In this document: one piece after another, positions 36,196 to 46,318 of the stretch
Layout of the letters: every line of letters starts with the position of its first letter
Numbering within the stretch: the stretch's first letter is position 1
Source: Cladocopium goreaui
Taxonomy: Eukaryota > Sar > Dinophyceae > Suessiales > Symbiodiniaceae
NCBI GenBank assembly: GCA_947184155.2
Contig: CAMXCT020001029.1
Coordinates: 62,001 to 126,000, forward strand
Length of the DNA: 64,000 nucleotides
Reading direction: 5' to 3'
The notes under the pieces: model-generated
Database searches by the model: none
What the model was told of the DNA's origin: nothing
Seen by the model: only the letters and a program-made list of their open reading frames with translations
Made by a program: the position numbers and the translations under genes

Positions 36196-37096
36196 GAAGT
36201 GCTTCCTTGTGCTCATCCTGGGGGTTTCCTCCGTTTCCTCCGTTTCCTCCACCCGTCTCCAGCGAGGCCACATCTCTTGCCCCAGTGGCCAGCCCTGCCG
36301 ATGCGACTGCGCCATGGCGGCCTTGGCGCAGCTGACGTCAGAGCCGGAGTTGCTGCCCCCGGTGGCACCCCCGCCACTGCCGCCAATGCCTCCAGCGGCG
36401 CTGCCGCCTATGCCCACCTACACCCGGATGACCGAAGCTGATTTGCCCACCTTGGGGCCCCCGCCGCCCACCACCACTATGTCGACAACGCTGCGACCGC
36501 CTCCGGGGCTCTTTGCAGCTGGTGGGAATCCTGCACAGATGCAAGCGGATATTATGAATGGAGGATTTGATCATCACTTTCAGTATGTGCCAGGCCGCTG
36601 ACGTGGTTTACAGTTGTACTTGCTCCAGGTTACCACTGCTAATGTTGAATGATAGGAAGATTTGATATTCCATGATACACCCGCCTGTATGCACCCACCT
36701 GTATGGCTTCGCCCGTACTGTAAATCAATGGGCCATCGGGTATATATTATACACATTGGGATTTTTGGGTGCTCCATTTTTGGGTGCCGCCCGAGTTTCC
36801 TTTTTTGCCCACAGCAACCTTGTTGAGGCAGCGGCTTCTTCAACAAGAACACGGGCCGCTTCCAGATGACAGCGCAACCCATGGCCGGCCCAGGCATGGC
36901 CATGCCTGGCATGGCACCTGGAATGGCCATGCCGGGAGCAGGGCCTCCCTTGCAGTTGATTTCTATGGCAGAAACACAGGAGCCAGGGGATGGTCAGGGG
37001 ATCGTCGAAATGGAATTCAAGGCACACTCTTGTCAAAAACCTCCACGATTATCGTTTTCATTTAAATTTTCCTTGAACATCCTTGAACATAAATAA
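36196..37096 (+). CDS. putative secreted Pro/Met-rich protein, two exons
   Basis: ATG 36196 opens MKCFLVLILGVSSVSS, a typical signal peptide with a charged start, a Leu/Val core and small residues. A short Cys-rich piece (SCPSGQPCRCDC) follows, then a Pro/Ala/Met linker (PPLPPMPPAALPPMP) and FDHHFQ near 36585. A second segment reads GSGFFNKNTGRFQMTAQPMA from about 36830, after an AG acceptor, followed by repeated PGMAMPGM units, and ends at 37094-37096. The intron would be roughly 36590-36829. No known domain. The Val-Ser-Ser repeat comes from a CCGTTTCCT tandem duplication. An ATG at 36098 would add 32 residues and bury the signal. Splicing is inferred. Confidence 0.5.
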
Positions 37097-37716
37097 CTTT
37101 AAATCAACCCAATGATTTCATGATTGCATCATGACTGAGCTTTTGTAAGGAGGGCTCACGACACCTGAGAGCGCGACAGGGACAGAGCTGTGAGTGCGAC
37201 CAGTGAGGCCTGCGCTCATCTCGATTTCAATTGAGCAGTGACCATAGTGACCATTCAACAAATCTCAGGATGATCCAAGACGATCCGTTTATGTGGTAGA
37301 TCCGCACCAGGTCACACCTTCGGTGGCCAGAAGTTTTCTGGGAGTTTCATTTTCATCCATCTTCGGAATTTGGTAACTGCCCAATTGCAGTGAATGCTTG
37401 GAGCTCCAATGTGCTCTGAAAACAAATCTTGAACTGTGTGTGGTGGGGTGGTGGGAGGAGGTGGGGCAAGGCACATGTGAAAACACACAGCGAAGTGGAG
37501 ACATTCTGTGAAGCATAACAGTGGAACTAACCACACAACACAACTGAGATAATTGCGGAGCTACGGGACAGAACCGCTTCAGACCGGGGAACCATAAACA
37601 GCCTAGTCTCACCCACAATCACCATCGGCATTTGTTTGACCAGAATGGCTGTGGGTCAGGAGAGCAGCCGGCCAAGACATTCTGGTATATTCTGCTGTTG
37701 ACGAAAAAGTGTACAC
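37097..37716. other. no gene seen; left flank of the mobile element
   Basis: Mixed sequence with open frames of up to about 110 codons on the - strand that lack codon bias. A GT run begins at 37717, where the long direct repeat starts. Confidence 0.4.
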
Positions 37717-38261
37717 GTGTGTGTGTGTGTGTAACATCTGAACAGATGTAAAACTTCTATTGCTCTAATCTTTTCACATTTGCAGGGGGCCAGGAACCCA
37801 TGACTGTCTGTCCTGGCCAACGAAGACCAGACAGCATGGGGGTGAAAACGTACCTGCAAGTTTTTGAACTGTTGATCAAGCTGTTACACTGCGTTGTTTC
37901 GAACCTACACGGTTGCCACAATCTGTATTGCCTGCATCAGAACCTTCCTCAGTTTTTCGCCGAAACCATGTCGCCGACGGTATTTTGATTTTTTGAATTA
38001 TTTCGCCGAGATCATGTCGCCGATGTACCTTTGATTATTTTGGGAATCCATCGCCGAAACATTAATTTTGGGATTTTCAACATGCTGGTCAAACTTTGTG
38101 AATTCTGGTTTAAACTCCGTCGGACAATGTTGGATGCTCTACATCGTTTTTGAGAAGTACTTCAAGGGGCTCTACTGTAAATCTAACGATCTAGGCTGGT
38201 TTGCACGTTTCAGGATTCAGTTCCTGACGGATCATATAATGATCCATTCTTGTCTAGTGTG
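37717..38261 (+). repeat. left 545-bp direct terminal repeat
   Basis: It begins in a 16-bp GT run and continues GTAACATCTGAACAGATG (with the self-complementary CATCTGAACAGATG) to CTTGTCTAGTGTG. It differs from the right copy at two sites only (CTGCAAG versus CTGCGAG, and TTTTTGAG versus TTTTCGAG), with no indels. Internally it holds two imperfect about 46-bp direct repeats containing CATGTCGCCGA and a GGATCATATAATGATCC hairpin near its end. A 62-codon frame (37800-37988) is preserved in both copies but has no known domain. Confidence 0.92.
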
Positions 38262-38783
38262 ATTTCCATGGTGGCTCCGACATGGTGCCATGGAGCCATT
38301 TGAGGCAACCCTCTTCAGGGTGAGTGTCGACAGTCTGGAATTCTGAATTCACACATTTTAACTTAGTAATTCGTTTAAGTAAAGGGCAACAATCAGCCTT
38401 GCGGTTCATCAGCCTTTTCAAGTGTCCCGCTGCTCCTGCGGTCCCATGAGAACCTTGAGTGATGCATTCTTCACAGAGAGAAGTCATGCGGAACAACCAG
38501 AAACGCTCTTTTTTCGATCACTACAGCTCAAGCTTTGGAAGTGAAACATGCCCATGTGAAGAGCTACAGGCAGGCACACGACCTTCAGGTGTGGTAATTC
38601 TTTCTTTTGATGGTTGTCTGGTGAGGTTAAACATTTTGTGCATCTAATTCGATGGAACTTGACAGCTGTTTTATGCCAATTGGGGCATGACTTGACCACG
38701 GTCCCGGTGCAGGGAATAATCGCACGAACAGTAGGTCTAGGAACTGAGTCCTGTGTGTGAATTTTCAGTATTTTTCTTGAGCG
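38262..38783 (+). other. element leader between left repeat and first ORF
   Basis: No coding frame. The sequence just inside the repeat can fold: TGGCTCC (about 38272) pairs with GGAGCCA (about 38292). No standard tRNA primer-binding site was recognised next to the repeat, consistent with a non-LTR mechanism. Confidence 0.4.
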
Positions 38784-41384
38784 ATGTACCCGTGGACCAC
38801 TCCTCCGACGTCATGGCCTGCTCCACCGCAGCCTACGACTCCATCCTCGACGTGGCCGCAATCATCGCAGAACGCACATCTATTTGGACATCCCTCGCCA
38901 TTGCATCCTACATGGTCTTCCTCAGCTTCGCTCGTGCCGTCTGCATCAGCCCCAACATCGCTGCCATTTACCTCATTGACTTCGACTCCTCATGCAGTAC
39001 CAGGCCCACAACTTGTGCCCACCATGCCCACACCTGTGGCTCCTGAAACCACTTTGGTGCACACCGCTCCACCGACTTTTTCTACTCCTACGGCACCCAC
39101 CGCTCCACCCACATGGCATTCTCCTCCGGCTTCCTCACCTACATCGACTACACCACCAACACCTTTGCAGAGCTCTCCATACCCACCTCACCACATTCAA
39201 CCTCCACTACCGACTGAAGCATCGATGGTCCCTCCAGGTGAACCTCTACCACCAGCAGTTAAGGCTGCCCCAAGGCTTCGCTCCGACAAGAAAACGGACA
39301 AACCACGTCGGTCAGCTCCGAAAGCCTCTCCCCCTGCTACACCACCGGCACCTACGGCAGCACCGTCTCCATCCGTTTCACCTGAACTTGCAGCGCTGGG
39401 CTCCACTACACAGCAACTTGCGGAATCGGTTCGGCTTATTCAAGCTCAACAACAATTGATCCTGGATTCTCGACGAGCCCAAGAACAACGTCAGCTTCTC
39501 CTCCAACACGATGGACCTACACCGAACCCCATTCCACCGACACCATTACCCACAGCAGCACCACCACCTATTGCCATGCCTCCACCTGCACCGAAAGCCA
39601 GACCCACCGAACCTGACGTTCCGGACCCTCGCATCATCTCAGCTCCAGCCATCGCTCCTCCTCACCACCTACATGCTTCACCATCGCCAACGCACAGACC
39701 ACGATCCAGGACTCCAAGATCACGTTCCCGTCGACCTTCTGTACAATCACATCATCATCGCTATTCTCCCCAACGTGCGGTACGACCTCGTTCTCCTCTT
39801 CCTCGTTTTCGGTCATCTACGAAACACGCCAAGGACCGCAGAACTCCTTCTCCATACAGACGAAGATCACCGCCAAGACGCCGCTCTCCCGTGGTTCCTC
39901 GACGTCATCGATCTCACCCAAGAACACGTTCCGAAACACCACGTCACCGATCCAGAGGCCGTGAAGTCGTACTTCGACCAGCTGCACACCCATCCAATCC
40001 GGCCTACATCCCCACTCCCGATGCTGATGACACCTGGGGCGCATGGAACAACAGCCACTACACCGACAACTACCATCACAACACTACTCGACCCAACTCT
40101 CCTGCCGATCCACCGCCACCTGAACCATCTACCAACCCACCATCCCACACTACAGCACCACTTGGAGCTGTGTCCTTCCGCGTCCCCGACGGTGACAGTG
40201 AAAATTCTGAGGTGACAGATGCAATTTCGATCTCAAAATTCGACACGAATGACATCGACCTCAGTGAAATGGTTAAGGCTGCCAATGATCCCCTTAGGGT
40301 CCGCTGCTTGACTGAGCTTGACCCCAACCATACAGTGCCCCTACGCCAATCCTTGACCCCGGCCACCTTGCAGCTCTTCAACCAATTCGTTGACGAGATG
40401 TTCCACCAGTTGGCTCAACCATATCGCACCGTCAACAACCAACGTATTTATATCAAAGCAAGCCAAGCCACCGTCAAGAACATTGCCAGGGCCTTTGCAC
40501 AATCCAACTTACTGGACATCGAGCTTGCGAGGCAAACCAAAGCATTTTACATCGAGCCAGAGAACCTGCTGACCATCACGGTCCCCACGGGATTGAAAAA
40601 GAAACCGATCTATCGTGGCGAGCACATGGGCACCTACCTGATTTACCACAAAACGAGTTGGGAAACAGTTGCCAAAATCCTCGCGGAAGACTGCATTCGC
40701 CCGGCAACTTGGACAAAAAACGCAGCCGGCTACCCGACTCAATACCCATGCTACGGGTTCTTCGGCATGTCCTCTGAGATCGCTGACATTGACACTCTGC
40801 CAGGCTATGCTGTCAAAATATGTACATCTCAGCTCTACCGCATAGGGAAAGGACAAAACCCATCTGGCCTACTGGCCATTTGTCGCTCACCCAAATGCAT
40901 CCGAGCCCTATCTGGAGGAAATGACCAAATTCAACGCTTGTGCAACCTCGCGGGCATCGCCAAGGGCAAAGACAATGCAACGGCTATGAACTCCAGCGCC
41001 GCATCCATATGCTATGTTGCCTCTACTCATTCGGTTTTCCCGGGCTTAATCACACACCAGGCAGCGGAGACAAATCCACCAACTGAACCTCCAGATGATC
41101 ATGCACGTCCAGCACGACCTGACCCTTCTGCCGACACACCAGCACCTTCGGACCCACCCCCAGACGACTCTCGAGACACAACCGGCCACCACGAGACCAC
41201 CGAATCTGCCTCTCGAGATCATGCTCGCCGACCTTGGCACGACAATGCTTCTTGGGACAACTCAACCTACAGCCGTCGAGATCGCCGATCCTCCCATCAC
41301 GAAGGCCATTCTCGAGACCAGCACCGTGAAGGCCAACCTCGTTCTCGACACTCGACATACCACCACTCCAGATCTCGCTGGTGA
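38784..41384 (+). CDS. element ORF A: Pro/Arg-rich protein with conserved C-terminal domain
   Basis: 866 codons from ATG 38784. Residues 1-200 are Pro/Ser/Thr-rich. Residues 205-245 are Gln-rich and coiled-coil-like. Residues about 300-400 form an Arg-Ser-rich tract, suggesting RNA binding. Residues about 480-760 are globular in composition, with motifs GTYLIYHKTSWETVAKILAE, YGFFGMSSE, RIGKGQNPSG, CRSPKCIRALSGG and AMNSSAASICY. The YHKTxW...IL...CIRP opening looks like an ADP-ribosyltransferase/KptA-type start, but no full catalytic set can be assigned. The tail is again charged and Ser/His/Arg-rich. It overlaps the next open frame by about 290 bp, mostly an artefact of composition. Probably a gag-like or accessory protein. 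Confidence 0.6.
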   Translation: MYPWTTPPTSWPAPPQPTTPSSTWPQSSQNAHLFGHPSPLHPTWSSSASLVPSASAPTSLPFTSLTSTPHAVPGPQLVPTMPTPVAPETTLVHTAPPTFSTPTAPTAPPTWHSPPASSPTSTTPPTPLQSSPYPPHHIQPPLPTEASMVPPGEPLPPAVKAAPRLRSDKKTDKPRRSAPKASPPATPPAPTAAPSPSVSPELAALGSTTQQLAESVRLIQAQQQLILDSRRAQEQRQLLLQHDGPTPNPIPPTPLPTAAPPPIAMPPPAPKARPTEPDVPDPRIISAPAIAPPHHLHASPSPTHRPRSRTPRSRSRRPSVQSHHHRYSPQRAVRPRSPLPRFRSSTKHAKDRRTPSPYRRRSPPRRRSPVVPRRHRSHPRTRSETPRHRSRGREVVLRPAAHPSNPAYIPTPDADDTWGAWNNSHYTDNYHHNTTRPNSPADPPPPEPSTNPPSHTTAPLGAVSFRVPDGDSENSEVTDAISISKFDTNDIDLSEMVKAANDPLRVRCLTELDPNHTVPLRQSLTPATLQLFNQFVDEMFHQLAQPYRTVNNQRIYIKASQATVKNIARAFAQSNLLDIELARQTKAFYIEPENLLTITVPTGLKKKPIYRGEHMGTYLIYHKTSWETVAKILAEDCIRPATWTKNAAGYPTQYPCYGFFGMSSEIADIDTLPGYAVKICTSQLYRIGKGQNPSGLLAICRSPKCIRALSGGNDQIQRLCNLAGIAKGKDNATAMNSSAASICYVASTHSVFPGLITHQAAETNPPTEPPDDHARPARPDPSADTPAPSDPPPDDSRDTTGHHETTESASRDHARRPWHDNASWDNSTYSRRDRRSSHHEGHSRDQHREGQPRSRHSTYHHSRSRW

Positions 41385-41733
41385 ACACTTTACCTTTGAG
41401 GAGTACCGGAACAAGTGTCGACTATTCTACGACAGCGATCCAGTGAGCCTAGTGGCCCTGCCCGATCTTTTTGGAGTAACAATGCTTCTCCCGACATTCG
41501 GTATTGATGCCACTTCTTCCCTCAAAAGGTTTGTGAATTGCTGCATGCTCATGATATTTGAACCTTGCGTCAGCTTCGTATTTCACTTCACGTTTCACAC
41601 ACAGGGACCACGTATCATGTTTCACACCGTTTCAATCGCACGCCATCGTCATCTCACCTTGACACTCACCGCAGCTTTCAGTCGGCCGATCGAGCTTATT
41701 TTGACCTATTATCTCGTGGCCCCCGTCTACATC

Positions 41734-43038
41734 ATGGCATCCCAGGACCTGATCTCCCAGTTCAGCTCTGACGTGAACGGAATTCCTCCTTCCCAGCCGG
41801 ATCGCTCTCGCACACCTCCTCGTCATCAACATGGCTGGCACCAAGCAGTACCTGTGTTCCGTGGCCCGATGCACTATGCAATGACGACCCATCGACCTTT
41901 TTGGAGTCCGTCCGGGATACCGCCTCCGCCACCTACATCTACATCGTTCCCAACACGCCCACCATGGACTCCATCTACGGCACCTTTCCCACCTACACCG
42001 CCTACGTTTTCCCAGACACCTCCCAACAACGCCAATTTTGCACCTCAACGTCATCCTTTCACACCGAGATCGCCGAGGCCTATGTCATCTCCGGGAGCAA
42101 GCTCTACTGTCAACGAAGGGTATACATGCCGACCAATTGAAATCCCACCGGTGCACCAATGGAAACCTGATGTCGACTTCCACGACTCCAACAAGATCAA
42201 TGGTCTGGATTTCCCCTCCAGAATCCGACAGAGCCGGTTTTCAAGCTACAAAGACATTGAAGGTATGGATCCTTTACAAGTCCCACTCTGGAAGTTCTTG
42301 TACCAGGGCTTACACAACACCTGGCTCCGTCGTGTTGCATACGGACGAGAAACCTTCGGCCTTCCTTTTGACAACATAGGCACTACAGTATTTGTGGCTG
42401 AATTGATATCACAACTACGCACCCGCAATGTGGATTTGGACAAACTTGCTACCTTTCGATCTCGCTCGGCTGGCCAATGTCTGAATCAAAAGGAAGCCAC
42501 TCAAAATATGGCCAAAGACGTCGCTCAACTTCTCCAATCTTGGCTCCCGGCTCAACCCTCCGCGGACGTGGCGAGCCAACAACGCATTCTTGAACTGGAA
42601 GCTGAACTGGCCAAGGTAAAATCGGCCGCCAGTACTTCACAGACTACGGCACCTCAGGGGTCTACACCAGCCACGACACCGATTGGACGTGCACTTCAAG
42701 GACAACCTGCAGCTTCTACGACCTTTGACCCTTCGTCTCTACTCATTTCTCCGGGATCCGTGAACTCTTGGCTCGTGGACAATCAACCCTCATCATTGAC
42801 GGATACCCAGTACAAGAAGTGGTTGAAAGACCTGAAGTTACCCCAGCCCAAGCAGGACATTCTGGAGAAGAACTTGGAGAAGGTCAATGAATGGTGGCAA
42901 AACCAACCCGATGATGCCTCCAAAACTATCCAACGCGCAAGCGTGGCTATGGGCATTGACCCCTGCAAGCATAAAGGGGCCACTACTGATGAAGTCGTCC
43001 TCAAGGTCATGACTGTGGCGTTATTGATGCACTCCTGA
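41734..43038 (+). CDS. element ORF B: gag-like protein with coiled coil
   Basis: The frame is open from 41095, but ATG 41734 (MASQDLISQFSSDVNG) is the sensible start, giving 434 codons. The N-terminal third is Pro/Thr-rich. The middle (PVHQWKPDVDFHDSNKING ... ELISQLRTRNVDLDKLATFR) looks globular. A short coiled coil (QQRILELEAELAKVKSA) follows, then a Ser/Thr linker and a C-terminal helix-rich part (YKKWLKDLKLPQPKQDILEK). This layout is usual for an ORF1/gag protein just upstream of a pol frame. No zinc knuckle is present. It ends 46 bp before the GIY-YIG ORF's first ATG, in the same frame phase region. Confidence 0.6.
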   Translation: MASQDLISQFSSDVNGIPPSQPDRSRTPPRHQHGWHQAVPVFRGPMHYAMTTHRPFWSPSGIPPPPPTSTSFPTRPPWTPSTAPFPPTPPTFSQTPPNNANFAPQRHPFTPRSPRPMSSPGASSTVNEGYTCRPIEIPPVHQWKPDVDFHDSNKINGLDFPSRIRQSRFSSYKDIEGMDPLQVPLWKFLYQGLHNTWLRRVAYGRETFGLPFDNIGTTVFVAELISQLRTRNVDLDKLATFRSRSAGQCLNQKEATQNMAKDVAQLLQSWLPAQPSADVASQQRILELEAELAKVKSAASTSQTTAPQGSTPATTPIGRALQGQPAASTTFDPSSLLISPGSVNSWLVDNQPSSLTDTQYKKWLKDLKLPQPKQDILEKNLEKVNEWWQNQPDDASKTIQRASVAMGIDPCKHKGATTDEVVLKVMTVALLMHS

Positions 43039-43083
43039 CTAGCCGCGTATTTGAAATCACCGGGCTCAAAAGCAGCCAACATT

Positions 43084-44670
43084 ATGAGAACTTTGGCCGT
43101 GGCTCATTCCTGTATTCTTGTCCTTGCATTATTGACCCCCTTCACTTTGTCTCCTTCTGTTGATGTCTTTTTCGCTTTTCGGATGCTTCAAACTGTATTG
43201 ATGGGCCAGTATGTGTTATTACATCCACGAGCCAATCCGAAACTCCAGGCCTTGCTTAAAGGCACTCCGATGCAGAGTATTTTCTTTTGCATGTCGTGGG
43301 ATGACTTGTCAGTCGCCCTCCAATGTTTCAAGCACCCTCAGGCGGTGTATATTCGCTTCTGCCACATTGCTAATTTTCAACCTAAATTTTATGTGGGTTC
43401 CACTTCTTCCTTTGTTTTGGACCGTGAACACTCTCGCTATCGGAAATTTCTGCAAGTGCAACAAAACAAATTCGTGTTGGCCGAAGTTGCCTTACGGTTT
43501 TGGTGCAGATTTGACAATTTCTGGATGTGGTCTGTTTTTCCGATCTACACCAATAAATCCAACTTTTGGGCTTTGGAACAAGCCTTAATTCAATTGTGGC
43601 AACCTCGATTAAATACTCCGTTCATTTACCAGTTTTTCAATTGCCGAAAGGGACTCATTGCGCGTACCAATTTTTCCGACCCCCGGCAATTTGGAGCATT
43701 TTCTTTGTGGCGGAAACTCCGTTGGCGATCTACACCCCATCATATTCGACATGCTCTTCATAGTCCTCTTTTCCATCGACGAGTACAACTCTGGGAGATC
43801 ATTCAGGATTTGGGCAGCAACTCCGTCCGACGCTTCCACATGGAGAAGAAACTTCGATCCAATGAAATTGGGGCCCAAGGATGCTATTTTATTCGACGCC
43901 TTGCCAACAACCTAGGAGAACCTCAGAGGTCGTACGCAATCAATGCCATTGACCGGGCCTTGACCTTCTGGAAGGCCAAACGAGTCAGAAAACCGGTTCC
44001 TCTTCGTGCACCTTGGTTACTAGCCCCCAATTGGACCCGCGACCTTCGACAGCTGCTCACTTCCCATGTTTATCGAACTCGATGCTACAACACCACATTG
44101 CAGACTCCTTCCACCGGGATCGTCTTCACAAAGTTCCCCTCGGTTATGGACAGCTTGTGCAACCACAAAGAAGCCGCTACCAAGTGGGCTGATGGCGAAA
44201 CCCCAAAGTGTGCCTGTGACGCCTTACGACCTCATGCTCTTCATTATCACCAACCTGATCACCACTTGGTCCTGGAAGGCGACAACCTACATTTCGATGA
44301 AGGCCCACACACATCCATCGCGACGGGTTCGCTTCAAAACAAAATCTTCCCACCCTCCAAAGAAATCCAGACATCCCTTCGCCTTGCTCTGCGGACGTGG
44401 ACTACCCGGAACTCACTCCCTTCATTACAAAAGACCCATATTGATGAACTTTGGCACCGCTCTATTCAATCCCACTACAACACCCTCCACAATCACATCA
44501 CACAAAGACATCGTACGCTTCAAACGTCTTTTTCCAGAAGCCATCTTCCACAACGAGGACAAGCGAGCTACATCCCTACGAATCTACTGCCCCGTACTCT
44601 ATTTCCAGTGCCTCACCACCACCTTCGCCGACCCGTTGCTATTTCGAAAATAGGAGAACAGCCCAAATGA
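43084..44670 (+). CDS. element ORF C: GIY-YIG endonuclease protein (Penelope-like pol, N-terminal part)
   Basis: ATG 43084; the frame is open from a TTG at 43051. A hydrophobic start is followed by FFCMSWDDLSVALQCFKHP, then a GIY-YIG nuclease core. FYVGSTS (43387-43407) stands for the GIY/YIG strand pair. REHSRYRK (from 43423) supplies the catalytic Arg. ALEQALIQLWQPRLN (Glu codon at 43576) supplies the metal-binding Glu and closing Asn. Such a domain ahead of RT sequence fits permuted Penelope-like elements, where it nicks target DNA. The next 300 residues are Arg-rich and hold a CDALRPHALHYHQP segment. From about 44500 the RT-like protein continues in another frame, so the last 55 residues here are probably out of register. 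Confidence 0.72.
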   Translation: MRTLAVAHSCILVLALLTPFTLSPSVDVFFAFRMLQTVLMGQYVLLHPRANPKLQALLKGTPMQSIFFCMSWDDLSVALQCFKHPQAVYIRFCHIANFQPKFYVGSTSSFVLDREHSRYRKFLQVQQNKFVLAEVALRFWCRFDNFWMWSVFPIYTNKSNFWALEQALIQLWQPRLNTPFIYQFFNCRKGLIARTNFSDPRQFGAFSLWRKLRWRSTPHHIRHALHSPLFHRRVQLWEIIQDLGSNSVRRFHMEKKLRSNEIGAQGCYFIRRLANNLGEPQRSYAINAIDRALTFWKAKRVRKPVPLRAPWLLAPNWTRDLRQLLTSHVYRTRCYNTTLQTPSTGIVFTKFPSVMDSLCNHKEAATKWADGETPKCACDALRPHALHYHQPDHHLVLEGDNLHFDEGPHTSIATGSLQNKIFPPSKEIQTSLRLALRTWTTRNSLPSLQKTHIDELWHRSIQSHYNTLHNHITQRHRTLQTSFSRSHLPQRGQASYIPTNLLPRTLFPVPHHHLRRPVAISKIGEQPK

Positions 44671-44803
44671 CATCATCGAGAAGACCATCGCCGAGATCAA
44701 TCATCAATTTGGCAAAGCATACCCATGGGCACTTGGCGCTGGACGAGACCTACCGAATGCCTACGTTCTACCCAAGCGGAAGAAACAGTTTAAGGATCTC
44801 TCC
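44504..44803 (+). pseudogene. reverse-transcriptase N-terminal fragment, broken
   Basis: Read in one frame that differs from ORF C: KDIVRFKRLFPEAIFHNEDK and SLRIYCPVLYFQCLTTTF, then a TAG stop at 44651-44653. The same frame goes on with IIEKTIAEINHQFGKAYPWA and LPNAYVLPKRKKQF. This is the start of a Penelope-like RT (the AYVLPKxKK motif normally leads into GRPIxSF), but the similarity ends right after KKQF. The fingers, palm and YxDD motif are missing. One frameshift, one stop and one internal deletion make the element dependent on other copies. Confidence 0.6.
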
Positions 44804-44936
44804 TACACGACGATCACGCTCTCCAACAAGGGCACCGTCCTCCGCTATGGGGTCTTCATCCTTTCAGCACCCATCCAATCGGACTCCGCCTTCGACACCC
44901 CATCGACCGGTTATTTTCCAATTGGACCTGAAGCCT

Positions 44937-45407
44937 ATGCAGCAACTCGCCGTCCGCAACCCATACTACAACATCCTGGCCCCCAAGGTCGCGGGCAACC
45001 TCCCCACTGCCGTCTATGACAGCCTGTTCCAGACGTTCAAGGTGATCTACCCGGATTACGCTCGCAGTCACTTCGTTTCAGACCTCAAAACAGTGGTTAC
45101 CGACACGCTTTTACAACGATGGTCGATACACCTACCAGCGACAGATTTCTACATGATGATTGACACCGATCAAGGAGCTCAGATGCTTGACGACCTCCCT
45201 CATTCTCTCCTGGACGTTTTGAACTGGCTGTACCCGACATGGAAAACTCATCAACATCTCGATGCCTTCACGACCCGTGAGTGTTCACCTTTGTTGCTGA
45301 CACCCCATCCAGATCCACAAGACACAGGCTTCGCTGTCCATGTTCAAGTGATTCCCCGCGGGCATCCATTCGTCACGGCCACCCGATACACTAAAACGGC
45401 CGAGTGA
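44937..45407 (+). CDS. element ORF D: unknown
   Basis: The frame is open from 44451, but natural-looking protein begins about ATG 44937 (MQQLAVRNPYYNILAPKVAG). It gives 156 residues, helix-rich, with Trp/Tyr-rich stretches such as LLDVLNWLYPTWKT, and no recognised domain. It follows directly on the point where the RT is cut, so it may come from a different source joined at about 44,800. Confidence 0.45.
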   Translation: MQQLAVRNPYYNILAPKVAGNLPTAVYDSLFQTFKVIYPDYARSHFVSDLKTVVTDTLLQRWSIHLPATDFYMMIDTDQGAQMLDDLPHSLLDVLNWLYPTWKTHQHLDAFTTRECSPLLLTPHPDPQDTGFAVHVQVIPRGHPFVTATRYTKTAE

Positions 45408-45631
45408 TTAGCCTTTGAGATAAATCCTGGATGCGCTCACGTCTATGGGAAAAAAGAAAAAAGCACTCGTCATGATGTCCTCCGCCTCGACTTTGGGTTT
45501 TCTTCTGTCTTCCCTGTTTCTCATCTTTCCTTATTGTGATTCTCGTGGTTCGATATTTCATTATTGACTTTTTCCCACGGTTTTTCGGCTTCAGTTCAGT
45601 TTTTCTCGATATCATATTATTGCTACTGTAC
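45408..45631 (+). other. inter-ORF spacer in the element
   Basis: T-rich spacer. The frame into ORF E is open from a GTG at 45536 and would encode a hydrophobic Phe/Ile/Leu stretch (IIDFFPRFFGFSSVFLDIIL). That could be a signal or membrane segment if a non-ATG start is used. Confidence 0.35.
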
Positions 45632-46318
45632 ATGACGACCTCCACTACGGATGATGCTGCTCGACTGGTCTCAAACCGCTCCTCACCTACATCCGTACAT
45701 GGCCCAGTCCCACACCTCCCACCTGATGATCCTACTTCGGCATCGTATATTCCCAGGGCAGCGAGAATGATCCCAACCTCTACAACCGTCCATTCCGTAT
45801 TCATCAAGAAGCTGAGCTACCCTTTGTCTTCTCATCCGGATGAACTTTGGATCGTGGAAAGGACACTCGATGGTATTGAGACGTGGAAGCCAGTGGAAAC
45901 ATTTTTGGAGAACATGCACCTCACCAACGATCGTGCTACCCTGCGTACTACGGCTAACCATTGGCGCCAATACTATGATGTACCCATCCAATCATCCTCT
46001 TCCCCTACGGCAACTTCTGTTCCTGTTCTCCCACATCCTGAACATGCCAATGTCTACGTCTCTCAACCGTACGAAGCGATACCAGACCAGCTTCATATTT
46101 TACAGTCATGCTGGGGACGTTCTGCCCAACACCACTCTCAAGGTACCACCACTTCTTTATCTTGGCCACCATGGCGATCTACACCACCTTCTTCACCATC
46201 GGCAACATTGCACCGGACCTTACATCTCAATCGCCCTACCGTCCCTCCTCAACATGTACATTGTCCACTGGATGCGAACGACCCTGGCCCGATGGATATG
46301 TCTGACTCCAGTGTGTAA
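45632..46318 (+). CDS. element ORF E: unknown, paralogous to ORF G
   Basis: 228 codons from ATG 45632 (MTTSTTDDAARLV). After a Ser/Thr/Pro-rich start comes a conserved-looking core: VFIKKLSYPLSSHPDELWIV and LRTTANHWRQYYDVPI. The same arrangement occurs in ORF G (ELFIEEIPM ... LRTADYWRHHFEIPL), so the two are diverged duplicates. The tail beyond about residue 150 is low-complexity, and another frame is equally open there. Function unknown. Confidence 0.5.
   Translation: MTTSTTDDAARLVSNRSSPTSVHGPVPHLPPDDPTSASYIPRAARMIPTSTTVHSVFIKKLSYPLSSHPDELWIVERTLDGIETWKPVETFLENMHLTNDRATLRTTANHWRQYYDVPIQSSSSPTATSVPVLPHPEHANVYVSQPYEAIPDQLHILQSCWGRSAQHHSQGTTTSLSWPPWRSTPPSSPSATLHRTLHLNRPTVPPQHVHCPLDANDPGPMDMSDSSV

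Noticed and set aside
37717-38261. Hammerhead ribozyme in the terminal repeat, as known for Penelope-like elements
   Set aside because: The nearest core is CTGACGG beside the GGATCATATAATGATCC hairpin; the required CUGANGA and GAAA elements are not both present.
39511-40215. 234-codon frame overlapping ORF A
   Set aside because: Lies inside ORF A in another frame in C-rich, G-poor DNA. Kept only as part of the finding on alternative frames.
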